Shown here: one piece after another, positions 1 to 7,098 of the stretch | Layout: the number at the start of each line of letters is the position of its first letter | How positions within the stretch are numbered: position 1 is the first letter of the stretch | Source of the DNA: an uncultured Eubacteriales bacterium | GTDB lineage: Bacteria; Bacillota; Clostridia; TANB77; CAG-508 | Assembly: GCA_902488785.1 (NCBI GenBank) | Contig: CABTXJ010000013.1 | Span: 1-13,727, forward strand | DNA length: 13,727 nucleotides | Direction of reading: 5' to 3' | Translations under genes and position numbers: made by a program | The notes under the pieces: model-generated | Told to the model about the DNA's origin: nothing | The model's input: the letters and a program-made list of their open reading frames with translations, nothing else | Databases searched by the model: none

Positions 1-1
1 A

Positions 2-1090
2 GAAGATTATACTAAATTGACTCCAAAACCTATTAATGAAAAGGAAGCAAAAGAAAAAATTTCAAAAAAATACATTGAAAACAAGTTACCCGCAGAATAT
101 AAAATGAGTTATATTGAATATGATGAAGATGATTATTTATGGGAAGCAAAATATGAAAAAGAAATTGATGGAGTTAAAAATCAATATCAAGGAATAAAAT
201 TGAAATATAGTCCTTCAGAAGATCGAATAGTATTTTTTAGAAAATTTAATCAAAAACCACTTACAAGAAGTGGAAAAATTGATAAAGAATTTATTAGAAG
301 AAATGAAAAAACTTATATTAATTTAATAAAAAGCAGAATTAATAATAAAAATGAATTTAAACTAAAAGTTGACGAGGGTAAACTTACATATAAAAAGCCA
401 AATTCTTGGTTTTCATATAAAGCTAAAGAATTAGCTGAAGCAGAAGAAGTTTTAAGGGCTTGGGATGTTGAATGTACAAATGGAATACATGTATATATTG
501 ATGAATCAACTGGAAATATAATAGCTGGAGATTCTTTTAAATACGCGGAGGCTTTGTCTTCAAATTCAACATTATCTAAAATATCAGCACCAGCTCATCA
601 AAGTGTACCAGCAATGCATTGGGCTTTTGAAAAATTAAAATATAGGACTTTCTCAAGATTAGATGATGCTACAACATATATTTTGAAGGATTGGATTTAT
701 AGAGGCGGACCACAATATGGATTTTATATATCTACACATGGAGGATTTTCAAATAATGAAGCATACTTTTTTGATAGTGATGATAAAAGTTGGCATCCAA
801 GTGATATAAAAGGAAATTGGGACTTTGTATTTATAGATGCATGTCATTCAAAGGATAATGAAAGCTTAGCGAGTGCTTTTAAAATATATAGTGGAAGTTC
901 AAAAAAAGCATATTTAGGATGGAAAAATACTGTTGAAGTATGGCCAGCTGAAAAATTTGTAAAAGCATTCACAAATAGAGTTGGAGATGCTCCTATACAA
1001 AGGATAGCTAAAGAGGTAGCAGAAGGAATGGCAGAACACGTTCCGATTAGATTCACTGGAGATAAAGGATGGTATGGTTATGCAAGATAA
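2..1090 (+). CDS. Partial: YcdB/PepSY-like repeats fused to a caspase-fold (clan CD) peptidase-like domain
   Basis: The reading frame is open to the left edge, so the 5' end is missing; the TTG at 17 is probably an internal Leu codon. About 362 residues remain (numbered from the codon at 2-4). Residues 1-90 resemble a YcdB/YcdC repeat (a Trp/Tyr-rich strand pattern with YEKEIDGV). Residues 155-177 (AWDVECTNGIHVYIDESTG, then GD) look like a PepSY-type end. Residues about 200-355 resemble a clan CD cysteine peptidase: ISTHGG with His246 (codon 737-739), then a hydrophobic strand ending FIDACHS with Cys281 (codon 842-844). A His-Gly and Asp-Ala-Cys pair about 35 residues apart fits the caspase/gingipain/C11 fold. 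PepSY-type domains are often extracytoplasmic and linked to control of peptidases, so a secreted or surface protein is likely; this is inference because the N-terminus is absent. The next gene overlaps its end by 17 bases. Substrate and exact family are unknown. Confidence 0.75.
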   Translation, partial: EDYTKLTPKPINEKEAKEKISKKYIENKLPAEYKMSYIEYDEDDYLWEAKYEKEIDGVKNQYQGIKLKYSPSEDRIVFFRKFNQKPLTRSGKIDKEFIRRNEKTYINLIKSRINNKNEFKLKVDEGKLTYKKPNSWFSYKAKELAEAEEVLRAWDVECTNGIHVYIDESTGNIIAGDSFKYAEALSSNSTLSKISAPAHQSVPAMHWAFEKLKYRTFSRLDDATTYILKDWIYRGGPQYGFYISTHGGFSNNEAYFFDSDDKSWHPSDIKGNWDFVFIDACHSKDNESLASAFKIYSGSSKKAYLGWKNTVEVWPAEKFVKAFTNRVGDAPIQRIAKEVAEGMAEHVPIRFTGDKGWYGYAR

Positions 1091-1733
1091 TAAAAATATA
1101 ACAATAGTAATACTTAGCATATTATTAATAATATCAGTATTACTATGTGTTAAAAGCACATTAAAAAATAATGAAAGTAAAAGCAATTCGGTGGCAACAG
1201 CACATGAAAAAAATAATAAAACAGAAATAAAAAATAAAGATAATGATGAAAAATATGTTGTTGCTAAAAATGAAAAAATTGATTATGAAAAATTAGTAAA
1301 AGACTTTATAGAAAATAATACAGAAGATAAATTAGAAATAAAAGAAAACTATTTTGATGATAACTATCATAGTAATGTATTATTTAAAGCAAATTTAGGA
1401 ATAGCAGAACTAAAAACACTAGATGGCAAAAAGCCTAGTAAAGATTATGGTGAGATAAGAATAGAAGAAGCAGAAAAAAGAAACGAAGATATGATAAGAA
1501 AACTTGGAATAGATGAATTACAAACAAAAAAGTTTGAATTAAATAGTTCACCATATCAAAAAAATAGGGGAAAATCTAGTATTATATTCTCTTTTAAAGG
1601 AATGAAAAAAATAGAAGAAAAAACATATGAGGTAACATTTAAGGCATATTATTATCCGGGAAATAAGCCTAATTATTGTAGTAACTTTATAAATGGACTT
1701 GAATTAAATGTTATTGAAAAAAAGGTTGAATAA
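1074..1733 (+). CDS. Membrane-anchored protein of unknown function
   Basis: A 219-residue protein I do not recognise. Residues 8-30 form one hydrophobic helix (ITIVILSILLIISVLLCV) that would anchor it with the rest outside. Residues 31-80 are a Lys/Asn/Glu-rich linker, and residues 80-219 look like a folded, mixed-charge domain ending in beta-rich sequence with YYYPGNKPNYCSNF. The Cys at the end of the helix lacks small residues before it, so a lipobox is unlikely. The start overlaps the caspase-like gene by 17 bases; ATG 1074 and ATG 1080 are both possible, with AAAGGA just upstream in the preceding coding region. The overlap implies translational coupling and perhaps a joint role at the cell surface, but function is unknown. 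Confidence 0.75.
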   Translation: MVMQDNKNITIVILSILLIISVLLCVKSTLKNNESKSNSVATAHEKNNKTEIKNKDNDEKYVVAKNEKIDYEKLVKDFIENNTEDKLEIKENYFDDNYHSNVLFKANLGIAELKTLDGKKPSKDYGEIRIEEAEKRNEDMIRKLGIDELQTKKFELNSSPYQKNRGKSSIIFSFKGMKKIEEKTYEVTFKAYYYPGNKPNYCSNFINGLELNVIEKKVE

Positions 1734-1792
1734 AGTCTTAATATAAATTAAAAAAATAATATAATTATAATTAAAATTAAAAATAGATACTT

Positions 1793-1829
1793 AACTGGGA
1801 TAGCATATAAAAAAGCTATCTCAGTTTTT
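1793..1829 (+). terminator. Rho-independent terminator after the caspase-like/membrane protein pair
   Basis: AACTGGGATAGC (1793-1804) pairs with GCTATCTCAGTT (1815-1826) over 12 positions with one G-U wobble and a 10-base loop. The right arm runs into a TTTTT tract (1825-1829). It sits in the 231-base gap before dnaG. The rest of that gap is A/T-rich and shows nothing else until the dnaG promoter. Confidence 0.8.
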
Positions 1830-1948
1830 GAATTATGAAAAATTAAATCGATTAGATATATATTATCAAAAAAAATAGAATAAAAATAGAAATAATAAAA
1901 TTAAAATTAAAATAATAATACTTATTTAATGCGAAACTAAAGAAATTA

Positions 1949-1957
1949 TGATACAAT
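1949..1957 (+). promoter_or_regulatory. Extended -10 element of the dnaG promoter
   Basis: TGATACAAT fits the extended -10 form TGnTATAAT with one mismatch. No good -35 box lies 16-18 bases upstream, as expected for an extended -10 promoter. Transcription would start at about 1963-1965, essentially at the dnaG ATG. This is a motif-based prediction. Confidence 0.45.
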
Positions 1958-1964
1958 AGAAATT

Positions 1965-3728
1965 ATGAGATACTCAGATGAATTTATAGAAACTATAAAG
2001 GATGCAAACGATATAGTTGATGTTGTAGGAACATATGTACAACTTAAAAAAAAGGGAAGGTCATATTTTGGACTTTGTCCTTTTCATAATGAGAAAACAC
2101 CTTCTTTTTCTGTGTCAGGGGATAAGCAAATATTCCATTGTTTTGGATGCGGAAAAGGTGGATCAGTATTTCAATTTGTACAAGAGATAGAAAACATATC
2201 ATTTCCTGAAGCAATAGAATTTTTGGCAAATAGAGCAAATATCACAATACCTAAAACTACATCTTCATTTGATAATAAGAGGGATAAATTAAAGAAAAGA
2301 TGCTATATGGTAAATTATGAAGCAACAAAGTATTTTCAACAAACATTACTAGATAAGACATCAAAAGAAGCCCATGACTATATTAATCAAAGAAAGATGA
2401 ATAAAGAAACAATAATAGACTTTAAGATAGGCTATTCTAAAATAGGGTTATACAGGTACTTAAAACAAAAAGGTTTTTATGATAATGAAATATTAGAAAC
2501 AGGACTTGTATATAAAACAGATGATGGCAAATATATTGATAGGTACAGGGATAGACTTATGTTTCCAATACTTGATGTACAAGGAAGAGTTATTGGGTTT
2601 GGAGGTAGAATACTTACAAACGATAAAAAATTTGCAAAATATATAAACTCTAATGATAATTTGGTATACAACAAAAGTAGGAGCTTATATAATATAAATA
2701 ATGCAAAAAAATATGCAAAAGATAGCATAATTGTTGTAGAAGGATACATTGACTGTATTTCACTATATCAAAATGGTATTAAAAACGTAGTAGCCTCACT
2801 TGGTACAGCACTAACAGATGGACAAGCAAGGCTAATGCTAAGATATACAAATAAAGTAATAATAGGATATGACAGCGATACAGCTGGTACTAATGCAACA
2901 ATACGTGGATTAGACATATTAAAAAATATGGGAGCAGACTTAAGAGTACTTAGACTAAAAGGAGCAAAAGACCCAGATGAGTATATACTAAAATATGGTG
3001 TAGATAGCTTAAGAAAAAGAATTGATGAAAGTATTTCATATATTGAGTTTAAAACAAAAATGTATGCAGAAAAATATGATTTAGAAAGAACAGATGAAAA
3101 AGCTAAGTTCATAAATGAGCTAATTACAGAACTTGCTAAATTAGATAATGCAGTAGAACAAGAACTATACTTAAACAAGTTTTCAGATGAATATAATATA
3201 CCTAAAAATGCATTAGATATAGAACTTAAAAAGAAAATTAGAAAAGAAAAAGCAAATGAAATAACTGAAGAAGATTTTGAAAAAAATATACAAAAACTAG
3301 AAGAAAAGAAAACAATAGATAGGCAAAGATATATATATGAAAAACTAATAATATATGCATATATTGAAAACAAGGAATATAGAAATATAATAAAAGAAAA
3401 TATATTAGAATATATGTTTGAAGATGATATAAATAAGAAGACATTACATTATATATATAATATAGAAAATGACAGTATGAAAAACATATTAGAAAATATA
3501 GAGGATAAAGATATATTAAGTAGGATTACAGAAATACAACTAGCAGAGGATATAGTAATAGATGATAAGAAAATAATAAAGGCATTAAAATATTTTAAAA
3601 ATTCAGAACTAGAAAAAGAAAAATCTGTTATATTAAAAACATTAACAAATAATGAGTTAGATGAAGAAAGTAAGAAAATGCTAGAACATAGGTTAAATGA
3701 AATAATACAAGAAATGATAAAAAAATAA
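1965..3728 (+). CDS. dnaG: DNA primase DnaG
   Basis: Synthesises the RNA primers for lagging-strand and initiating DNA synthesis with the replicative helicase. The 587 residues match the usual length of about 600. The N-terminus has a CHC2 zinc-binding domain with Cys38, His41, Cys59 and Cys62 inside the familiar LCPFHNEKTPSFSV and HCFGCGKGG blocks. The RNA polymerase domain shows RYRDRLMFPI (about 193-202) and GFGGR (211-215). The Toprim part has VVEGYID with Glu259 and GYDSDTAG with Asp303 and Asp305, the metal-binding acidic residues. The rest, about 360-587, is the variable helical region where primases bind DnaB helicase. The ATG gives the normal family N-terminus, but there is no Shine-Dalgarno sequence before it, unlike most neighbours. 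rpoD follows after 10 bases, the common dnaG-sigA arrangement of Bacillota. Confidence 0.98.
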   Translation: MRYSDEFIETIKDANDIVDVVGTYVQLKKKGRSYFGLCPFHNEKTPSFSVSGDKQIFHCFGCGKGGSVFQFVQEIENISFPEAIEFLANRANITIPKTTSSFDNKRDKLKKRCYMVNYEATKYFQQTLLDKTSKEAHDYINQRKMNKETIIDFKIGYSKIGLYRYLKQKGFYDNEILETGLVYKTDDGKYIDRYRDRLMFPILDVQGRVIGFGGRILTNDKKFAKYINSNDNLVYNKSRSLYNINNAKKYAKDSIIVVEGYIDCISLYQNGIKNVVASLGTALTDGQARLMLRYTNKVIIGYDSDTAGTNATIRGLDILKNMGADLRVLRLKGAKDPDEYILKYGVDSLRKRIDESISYIEFKTKMYAEKYDLERTDEKAKFINELITELAKLDNAVEQELYLNKFSDEYNIPKNALDIELKKKIRKEKANEITEEDFEKNIQKLEEKKTIDRQRYIYEKLIIYAYIENKEYRNIIKENILEYMFEDDINKKTLHYIYNIENDSMKNILENIEDKDILSRITEIQLAEDIVIDDKKIIKALKYFKNSELEKEKSVILKTLTNNELDEESKKMLEHRLNEIIQEMIKK

Positions 3729-3738
3729 GGAGAAATAT

Positions 3739-5142
3739 ATGGCAAAAGAAAAAGCAGAAGAAAAGAAAGAAAAGCTAGAAAAAGATACTAAGGCTAAAGC
3801 TAAAAAAACTAAAAAGACTGAGAATAAGAAAGAAGTAAAAGAAGAAAAAAAAGGAACAAGCAAGGCAAATAAAACTACTAAAAAAACTACTAAGAAAGTA
3901 GAAGAGAAAAAAGCAGAAACTAAAAAAGAAATTAAACCTGAAGTTAAAAAGAAAAAAACAGCTAAAGAAAAATTAGAAGAACTAGAAAAAACAGAAATAG
4001 ATATTGAAGAAAAAGATGAAAATACAGATGATAATATAGATAAAGCTATAGATAAGATAATGAAAAAAATCAAATCTAAAAATGGTAAAATTACATATGG
4101 AGAACTTGCAGAAGAATTAGGAGAAATAGAACCAGAAGACATCGAAAAAGTTTTAAACAAATTAGAAGAAGCAGGAATAGACCTATTAAAACAAGAAGGT
4201 GATGCAGTAGCACAAGATTTAGATGATATAGATGATGAAGATATTGACCTAGATGAAATAGAAGAAATAGACGTAGATGACTTAAAATATGCTGCAATAA
4301 TAGACGATATTAGTGTTGAAGATCCAGTTAAATTATACTTAAGAGAGATAGGTAAAATACCATTACTTAGTTTAGAAGAAGAAATCTTTTATGCAACACA
4401 AGTATTAGATGGACAAGAAGAAGCAAAAGAAAAATTAATAGAATCAAATTTAAGATTAGTTGTATCAATTGCTAAAAAGTACCTAGGAAGAGGAATGTTA
4501 TTTTTAGACCTAATACAAGAAGGAAATATTGGACTAATAAAAGCAGTAGAAAAGTTTGACGTAAGAAAAGGGTATAAGTTTAGTACATATGCTACTTGGT
4601 GGATAAGACAAGCAATTACAAGAAGTATAGCAGATCAAGCTAGAACAATAAGAATACCTGTACATATGGTTGAAACAATCAATAAGGTAATTAGAACACA
4701 AAGACATCTATTACAACAATTAGGAAGAGAACCTTCAATTGAAGAATTAGCAGCTGATTTAGGAATGCCAGAAGAAAAAGTAGTTGAAATACAAAAAATA
4801 TCACAAGACCCAATTTCTCTTGAAAAACCAGTAGGAGATGAAGACGATAGCCGTATAGCAGATTTTATACCAGACGATGAAAGCCCAACACCACATGATA
4901 TGGCATCATACAACTTACTTAGAGAACAATTAGAAGAAGTAATGAGTGACTTAACAGAAAGAGAAGCAATGGTTCTTAAACTAAGATTTGGATTAGATAA
5001 TGGAAAAGGAAGAACATTAGAAGAAGTTGGAAAAGTATTTAATGTAACAAGAGAAAGAATAAGACAGATAGAAGCCAAAGCATTAAGAAAATTATCTAGC
5101 CCAGAATATAGGAAGAAATTAGAAGACTATTTAGATGATTAA
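3739..5142 (+). CDS. rpoD: Primary RNA polymerase sigma factor (SigA/RpoD) with a Lys-rich N-terminal extension
   Basis: The housekeeping sigma-70 subunit that directs RNA polymerase to most promoters. Region 1.1 is at about 97-150 (KITYGELAEELGEI, then LNKLEEAGIDLL). A very acidic linker rich in Asp/Glu spans about 155-190. Region 1.2 starts near DPVKLYLREIGKIPLL (195-210). Region 2 is nearly invariant, including GNIGLIKAVEKFD and YATWWIRQAITRSIADQ (284-300) with the -10 recognition helix. Region 3 covers about 306-360. Region 4.2 holds the helix-turn-helix TLEEVGKVFNVTRERIRQIE (426-445). At 467 residues it is about 95 longer than typical clostridial SigA; the excess is a low-complexity tail with about 34 lysines in the first 80 residues. 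The ATG has AAGGAG (3726-3731) seven bases upstream, so the extension is probably translated. It lies 10 bases after dnaG. Confidence 0.97.
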   Translation: MAKEKAEEKKEKLEKDTKAKAKKTKKTENKKEVKEEKKGTSKANKTTKKTTKKVEEKKAETKKEIKPEVKKKKTAKEKLEELEKTEIDIEEKDENTDDNIDKAIDKIMKKIKSKNGKITYGELAEELGEIEPEDIEKVLNKLEEAGIDLLKQEGDAVAQDLDDIDDEDIDLDEIEEIDVDDLKYAAIIDDISVEDPVKLYLREIGKIPLLSLEEEIFYATQVLDGQEEAKEKLIESNLRLVVSIAKKYLGRGMLFLDLIQEGNIGLIKAVEKFDVRKGYKFSTYATWWIRQAITRSIADQARTIRIPVHMVETINKVIRTQRHLLQQLGREPSIEELAADLGMPEEKVVEIQKISQDPISLEKPVGDEDDSRIADFIPDDESPTPHDMASYNLLREQLEEVMSDLTEREAMVLKLRFGLDNGKGRTLEEVGKVFNVTRERIRQIEAKALRKLSSPEYRKKLEDYLDD

Positions 5143-5165
5143 AATAATTAAAATAGGAAGAAAAT

Positions 5166-5744
5166 ATGAAAAAAGCAAAAGAAAAAGAAAGTGTTAAAAA
5201 ATTAAATAGAAAAGCACCAAAAAGAAAAGTATCATATAAAAGCTCTGCAAGAAAATTAATTAATGACTTTAAAGAAACTTTTAAAGCCTTTAAAACAGAT
5301 GATGTAGGAATAAATAATATAAATATACAAGAAATAGATGATCTAAAAGATGGAATTAAACAAGCAGAAAAATTAGAAAAAGAATATTATGGAATAGAAA
5401 AAGATAAAAAAGAAGTTAACTTTGGCATTGAAAGAAAAAGTGAGAAAAATAGCAATAGTAATAGTAATAATAACAATAATATAGAAAATAAAGAATACAA
5501 AGAACATAAAGAAGGAAATATATTAGACAAGTTAATTAATAAAACAAATAAGGTTAAAACAACTAATGAAATATTTAATAAGAAAATTGAAGAAAAGAAA
5601 AAAGAAAAACAAAATATAAATAATGTAGAAAACAAGAATAAATCATTAGATGATATGCTTAAAAAATTAGAAGAAAATGAAAAGAAAAATGAAGAAATAC
5701 AAAAGAAAATAATAGAAGCTGAAGATGATATAGATAACATATAA
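5166..5744 (+). CDS. Lys/Asn-rich coiled-coil protein of unknown function, downstream of sigA
   Basis: A 192-residue hydrophilic protein that I do not recognise. It has no signal peptide or membrane segment, so it is probably cytoplasmic. The N-terminal 40 residues are very basic (KKLNRKAPKRKVSYKSSARK). Residues about 95-105 are an Asn/Ser run, and about 135-190 show Leu/Ile spacing inside Lys/Glu-rich sequence typical of coiled coil (DDMLKKLEENEKKNEEIQ). The ATG has AGGAAG (5156-5161) at good spacing and the gene starts 23 bases after sigA, so co-transcription is likely. The basic end could bind nucleic acid, but nothing in the sequence proves it. Low-complexity composition makes family assignment unreliable. 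Confidence 0.75.
   Translation: MKKAKEKESVKKLNRKAPKRKVSYKSSARKLINDFKETFKAFKTDDVGINNINIQEIDDLKDGIKQAEKLEKEYYGIEKDKKEVNFGIERKSEKNSNSNSNNNNNIENKEYKEHKEGNILDKLINKTNKVKTTNEIFNKKIEEKKKEKQNINNVENKNKSLDDMLKKLEENEKKNEEIQKKIIEAEDDIDNI
5448..5480 (+). repeat. In-frame trinucleotide repeat encoding an Asn/Ser tract
   Basis: Eleven AAT/AGT/AGC/AAC codons in a row encode the peptide NSNSNSNNNNN within the coiled-coil protein. Such a run could change length by slippage without breaking the frame. Confidence 0.8.
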
Positions 5745-5806
5745 TATACCTAAAAAGAAAAAAATTATGAAGAAATAAAAGTAAAAAAGAAGAACCATAA
5801 AAATCA

Positions 5807-5837
5807 AAAAAATAGAAGTAATTTACTTCTATTTTTT
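5807..5837. terminator. Bidirectional terminator between convergent genes
   Basis: AAAAAATAGAAGT (5807-5819) and ACTTCTATTTTTT (5825-5837) are perfect inverted copies around a five-base loop. The right arm ends in six T and the left arm starts with six A, so it can stop transcription from both sides. It lies between the sigA-group genes (plus strand) and the small minus-strand gene that ends at 5857. Confidence 0.85.
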
Positions 5838-5856
5838 GTTTGTGTATTTAGTAATA

Positions 5857-6144
5857 TTATTCTTTAGCATCATTTTTTTTAACTAATTCTAACATGTCAA
5901 GTTCAGGATTGAAATCTTTACTTTTAATTTCTTTGTCTAAAAATTCTTTTTTTGTTTCAATACGATATCCTGCATTTTCTACTGCTTTTACAGTCATAAA
6001 TAATTCTCTTCCTGCTCTTAGTGTTTCCTCTTCACGTTCTTTTAAAGTTTTACTTTGTGTAATATCTAAATAGCAAAGACCACCTATTATAATTAGTGAT
6101 ATAAGAAGAGCTATTACTAGTATTTTATTTGTTTCACTTTTCAT
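5857..6144 (-). CDS. Small single-pass membrane protein of unknown function
   Basis: A 95-residue protein that I do not recognise. Residues 7-26 form one hydrophobic helix (ILVIALLISLIIIGGLCYL) after a short KSETNK head. The remaining 65 or so residues are charged and would lie outside the membrane if the usual signal-anchor orientation holds. GGLC is not a proper lipobox, because the residue before Cys is Leu. The start is supported by GGAGG (minus strand, 6151-6155) six bases before the ATG, and by a promoter further upstream. The C-terminal part contains a repeated Leu/Glu/Lys pattern but no motif I can name. It is the only gene on the minus strand here, transcribed alone and convergent with the sigA group. 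Confidence 0.8.
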   Translation of the reverse strand: MKSETNKILVIALLISLIIIGGLCYLDITQSKTLKEREEETLRAGRELFMTVKAVENAGYRIETKKEFLDKEIKSKDFNPELDMLELVKKNDAKE

Positions 6145-6176
6145 AATTGACCTCCAAATTTCTTAATACTAGTATA

Positions 6177-6204
6177 ATTATATAATAATTGAAAATATAG
6201 TAAA
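6177..6204 (-). promoter_or_regulatory. Promoter of the small minus-strand membrane protein gene
   Basis: On the minus strand, TTTACT (-35, at 6199-6204) and TATAAT (-10, at 6177-6182) are separated by 16 bases. Transcription would start near 6170, leaving a leader of about 26 bases that contains the GGAGG ribosome binding site. The region is very AT-rich, so chance matches are possible. Confidence 0.5.
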
Positions 6205-6249
6205 TTTTTGTTATAGCAACTACACTTAAATTATTATGTAGAAGGTTCC

Positions 6250-6267
6250 ATTTAATATATATTAAAT
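6250..6267. repeat. 18-bp perfect palindrome in a divergent intergenic region
   Basis: ATTTAATATATATTAAAT reads the same on both strands and is followed by AGTAGC and six T (6274-6279). It lies between the divergently read small membrane protein gene and the transglycosylase gene. It could be an operator or part of a weak hairpin; the AT-rich background lowers its significance. Confidence 0.4.
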
Positions 6268-6290
6268 AGTAGCTTTTTTAATAATTATAT

Positions 6291-6319
6291 ATTTAAAAGA
6301 TAAATTAATATGGTATAAT
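6291..6319 (+). promoter_or_regulatory. Promoter of the transglycosylase-to-ligA gene series
   Basis: TGGTATAAT (6311-6319) is a perfect extended -10 element (TGnTATAAT). The -35 region is weak (ATTTAA at 6291-6296, 17-base spacing). Transcription would begin near 6326, about 22 bases before the TTG start and just before the AGGAG ribosome binding site at 6337-6341. Confidence 0.6.
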
Positions 6320-6347
6320 ATTATATATTAATAAAAAGGAGATTACT

Positions 6348-7079
6348 TTGAGAATATTACATTATATATTTAAATTAATAATAATTATTATACTTTTTGT
6401 AGGAGTAATATTGGCATTAATTACATATAGGGAATATATTAAAATAAAGCCAGATATAGAAAATGGATGTATAGAAAAAAGCGTTGAAAAGTTAAGAGAA
6501 AAAAAGCATTACACAAAATTAGAAGATGTAGATAAAAAATATATAGAAGCTTTGATTGCAGCTGAAGATCATAGGTTTTATGATCATGGTCCTGTAGATA
6601 TTAAAGCAATATTTAGAGCAGTAAAAACTAATATAAAAAATAAGTCAGTAATAGAAGGTGGAAGTTCCATTACGCAACAATTAGCTAAAAATCTTTTATT
6701 AAATCAAAAACAAACATTTAGTAGAAAATTTCAAGAGCTAATATATTCTATTGAACTTGAAAAAAAGTATAGCAAAGATGAAATAATAGAAATGTATTAT
6801 AACATATCATATTTTGGAAGTGGTTATTACACACTATATGATGCATCAATGGGATATTTTGGAAAACCACCAAAAGAGCTTACTCTAGCTGAAGCTGCAT
6901 TTTTAGCAGGTGTACCAAATGCTCCATCTGTATATGACCCTAGAGTAAACTATCAAAAGGCAGTACAAAGAAGAAATTTAGTATTAAATAAGATGGTACA
7001 ATATGGTAAAACTACACAAGAAGAAGCAAATAAGGCTTCAGAAGAAAAATTAGAAGTGTTAAAAATGAAAAAAGATTAA
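6348..7079 (+). CDS. mtgA: Monofunctional peptidoglycan glycosyltransferase (GT51)
   Basis: Polymerises lipid II into glycan strands at the outer face of the membrane. One N-terminal membrane helix (residues 8-27) anchors the 243-residue protein. The GT51 domain follows with its expected motifs: AAEDHRFYDHG (71-81) containing catalytic Glu73, EGGSSITQQLAKN (103-115), RKFQELIYSIELEKKYSK (126-143) with the second conserved Glu130, and EAAFLAGVPNAPSVYDP (182-198). There is no transpeptidase domain, so this is the monofunctional type and not a class A penicillin-binding protein. The start is TTG, supported by AGGAG six bases upstream and by the normal position of the membrane helix. It opens a run of seven plus-strand genes; the next gene begins 19 bases downstream. 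The symbol follows the domain architecture; a gene-specific assignment is less certain. Confidence 0.93.
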   Translation: MRILHYIFKLIIIIILFVGVILALITYREYIKIKPDIENGCIEKSVEKLREKKHYTKLEDVDKKYIEALIAAEDHRFYDHGPVDIKAIFRAVKTNIKNKSVIEGGSSITQQLAKNLLLNQKQTFSRKFQELIYSIELEKKYSKDEIIEMYYNISYFGSGYYTLYDASMGYFGKPPKELTLAEAAFLAGVPNAPSVYDPRVNYQKAVQRRNLVLNKMVQYGKTTQEEANKASEEKLEVLKMKKD

Positions 7080-7098
7080 GGTAATATAGGAGTAAATA

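Noticed and set aside
17..19. TTG as the start of the caspase-like gene
   Set aside because: The frame stays open to the first base, there is no visible ribosome binding site, and the sequence before it continues in the same style, so the gene most likely begins outside the window.
1119..1150. Lipobox-like Cys at the end of the membrane helix of the 219-residue protein
   Set aside because: The residues before Cys are Val-Leu-Leu, without the small residue needed at -1, so a lipoprotein signal is not supported. The same holds for Gly-Gly-Leu-Cys in the minus-strand protein at 5857-6144.
2768..3373. 201-codon minus-strand frame within dnaG
   Set aside because: It is the antisense shadow of primase codons, with Ser/Phe/Leu bias and no start signals.
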